Below are positions 6,501 through 7,037 of a stretch of DNA of 7,037 nucleotides, one piece after another. The position numbers were made by a program, and so were the translations under genes. Numbering within the stretch: the first letter of the stretch is position 1; every line of letters begins with the position of its first letter. This DNA is from Deltaproteobacteria bacterium (GTDB taxonomy: Bacteria > Desulfobacterota > GWC2-55-46). Location of the stretch: NCBI GenBank assembly GCA_030646655.1, contig JAUSLB010000120.1, positions 1 to 7,037 on the forward strand, written 5' to 3'. The notes below the pieces were generated by a model. The model did not search any database. It saw nothing but the letters and a program-made list of their open reading frames with translations, and was not told where the DNA came from.

Positions 6501-6601
6501 TTTCAATGCAGGGAAGGCCCGATTTAGACCCAGCTTTCGATCTTAAGTTGCGTTTTTGAACCGGGCGCCTTCGAATCCCAATCAGCCCCTTGATCTAATT
6601 C
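6501..6601 (-). other. Gene-less spacer between tRNA-Ser(GGA) and SRP RNA, with T-arm complement
   Basis: No gene is seen here. ttcgaatccc at 6570-6579 (plus strand) is the perfect inverted complement of the tRNA-Ser(GGA) T-loop/T-stem bases at 6615-6624, 35 nt away. It lies in a block (about 6562-6601) resembling the trailer of the other tRNA-Ser. A second oddity is agacccagctttcgat (6526-6541), a 14 of 16 match to SRP RNA bases 6472-6487. No convincing SRP promoter could be chosen. Confidence 0.6.
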
Positions 6602-6691
6602 TGGCGGAGAGAGAGGGATTCGAACCCTCGGTACATTTTACTGTACATACGATTTCCAGTCGTACCCCTTCGGCCTCTCGGGCATCTCTCC
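6602..6691 (-). tRNA. tRNA-Ser (anticodon GGA)
   Basis: A 90 nt class II tRNA with a 7 bp acceptor stem (GGAGAGA / TCTCTCC), discriminator G and encoded CCA (6604-6602). The anticodon loop CTGGAAA has GGA at 6657-6655, reading UCC and UCU. The long variable arm is GTACA-GTAAAA-TGTAC, and the T-arm GAGGG-TTCGAAT-CCCTC pairs perfectly. The long variable arm and G discriminator are serine identity features. Confidence 0.96.
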
Positions 6692-6700
6692 GTAAAGCCG

Positions 6701-6729
6701 ATAATGCTATATGAGTTACCGAGTTTTAA
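6701..6729 (-). promoter_or_regulatory. Candidate promoter of tRNA-Ser(GGA)
   Basis: On the minus strand TTAAAA (6729-6724) is followed after 17 nt by CATTAT (6706-6701). Each hexamer matches the sigma70 consensus at 4 of 6 positions, and the -10 ends 9 nt before the tRNA 5' end. The AT-rich patch contrasts with the GC-rich surroundings. Tentative. Confidence 0.35.
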
Positions 6730-6740
6730 GCTAAATAAAT

Positions 6741-6770
6741 CTGGCGGAGAGAATGATTCGGCCTTCATTC
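6741..6770 (-). pseudogene. Orphan tRNA-Ser 3' end (acceptor strand plus T-arm-like hairpin)
   Basis: tctggcggagaga (6740-6752, plus strand) is identical to the 3' end and flank of tRNA-Ser(CGA), and the ctggcggagaga part also occurs in tRNA-Ser(GGA). It gives TCTCTCCGCCA on the minus strand. Where the T-arm should be there is a perfect 6 bp hairpin, gaatga (6751-6756) with tcattc (6765-6770), but its loop TTCGGCCT is not a T-loop. No matching 5' acceptor strand GGAGAGA is found before the next tRNA, so this cannot be a working tRNA. It may be a tRNA remnant, an old attachment-site half, or a processing mimic. Confidence 0.45.
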
Positions 6771-6885
6771 GCCGGCATCCTGCCTCCTCTTGGGGCCCTG
6801 TCGCCCTTACTTCCGGCCGCATCCCTGCGGCCTCATCCTCCCAGCAGGTCGGCGTTCGGGCGCCGTTCAAATCCCGCCCAACGCC
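6771..6885. other. GC-rich palindromic spacer between the two tRNA-Ser genes
   Basis: No convincing gene. Palindromes seen: ggccgc (6815-6820) with gcggcc (6827-6832) around a 6 nt loop; and an 11 bp stem with one bulge, ggcgtt 6851-6856 plus gggcg 6858-6862, pairing with cgccc 6875-6879 plus aacgcc 6880-6885. The apical loop of the second hairpin carries most of gttcaaatccc (6865-6875), the perfect inverted complement of the T-loop/T-stem of tRNA-Ser(CGA) at 6913-6923. Open frames across this stretch run into tRNA sequence and look spurious. Confidence 0.55.
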
Positions 6886-6899
6886 TTAAGAATAAAATC

Positions 6900-6989
6900 T
6901 GGCGGAGAGAGAGGGATTTGAACCCCCGGTTCCGTTACCGGAACAGCTGATTTCGAGTCAGCCCCCTTCAGCCTCTCGGGCATCTCTCC
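6900..6989 (-). tRNA. tRNA-Ser (anticodon CGA)
   Basis: A 90 nt class II tRNA with acceptor GGAGAGA / TCTCTCC, discriminator G and encoded CCA (6902-6900). The anticodon loop CTCGAAA has CGA at 6955-6953, reading UCG. The variable arm is GTTCCG-GTAA-CGGAAC. The T-arm GGGGG-TTCAAAT-CCCTC contains one G-U pair. The acceptor and D regions nearly match tRNA-Ser(GGA), so the two are close paralogues. No convincing promoter could be picked in the 48 nt upstream that are in the window. Confidence 0.96.
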
Positions 6990-7037
6990 GTAAAATCTTC
7001 AGGGCTTATGGCCGTGGGCCCGGATTTCTAAATAAAG

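Noticed and set aside
6501..6560. SRP RNA promoter using TAAATC as -10
   Set aside because: The best upstream hexamer (TTAAGA) is only 14 nt away; spacing and match are too poor to call.
6595..6870. Minus-strand open frame of 91 codons through tRNA-Ser(GGA) and the GC-rich spacer
   Set aside because: It contains the whole tRNA gene, has low-complexity composition and no recognisable domain.
6851..6885. Possible integron attC site (gcccaac at the right edge)
   Set aside because: attC needs RYYYAAC on the left and GTTRRRY on the right; here the order is reversed and the left half (gttcggg) breaks the consensus.
6850..6885. Possible plus-strand tRNA gene ending in the TTCAAAT sequence
   Set aside because: The bases before TTCAAAT do not form a T-stem with those after it, there is no CCA, and no fitting acceptor or anticodon arm was found.
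6753..6950. Plus-strand open frame of 65 codons across the tRNA region, with a phrase like RERDLNPRF
   Set aside because: It runs antisense through tRNA-Ser(CGA); such peptides are typical false translations of tRNA genes, and no ribosome-binding site supports it.

Overview
The window is one compact, almost entirely minus-strand block of bacterial housekeeping genes. Read in the direction of transcription (high to low coordinates) it runs: tRNA-Ser(CGA), a gene-less GC-rich patch, tRNA-Ser(GGA), the small SRP RNA, dnaX, ybaB/ebfC, recR, a roughly 190 bp MITE-like inverted repeat, the four-subunit pyruvate:ferredoxin oxidoreductase operon porG-porD-porA-porB, and the 5' part of an MglB/Roadblock-type gene that leaves the window at base 1.

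The sequence is GC-rich. Oxygen-sensitive Por, an MglB-like Roadblock protein, and the order tRNA-Ser / SRP RNA / dnaX / ybaB / recR / por / mglB resemble what I remember from Geobacter-type Desulfobacterota. Nitrospirota and related anaerobes are also possible. The phylum is an inference from gene order and protein style, not a demonstrated assignment.

Region by region: (1) 6324-7037 is an RNA-gene region with two class II serine tRNAs, both with encoded CCA, and the 4.5S-type SRP RNA. Between the tRNAs lies a stretch with an orphan tRNA-Ser 3' end and several palindromes. Downstream of each intact tRNA is a short sequence perfectly complementary to that tRNA's own T-loop and 3' T-stem. (2) 3805-6323 is the classic dnaX-ybaB-recR replication/repair cluster, with an 8 nt dnaX/ybaB overlap. 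(3) 3604-3791 is a nested inverted repeat with 41 bp imperfect ends of the 'gtcattctgag' type, placed just upstream of porG. Its porG-proximal end contains a promoter-like pair of hexamers. (4) 499-3570 is porGDAB, tightly packed (gaps of 1 and 4 nt) except for an 82 nt porA-porB gap carrying a UUCG hairpin. (5) 1-437 is the Roadblock gene, separated from por by a perfect 8 bp stem-loop.

Functionally, DnaX loads the sliding clamp and organises the replisome, while RecR with YbaB serve DNA repair and nucleoid functions. Por interconverts pyruvate and acetyl-CoA + CO2 with ferredoxin. MglB is a polarity/motility regulator that normally partners the small GTPase MglA, probably encoded just beyond the window. 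No new multi-gene system is visible. The most unusual signals are the tRNA-Ser trailers and the element between the two tRNAs.
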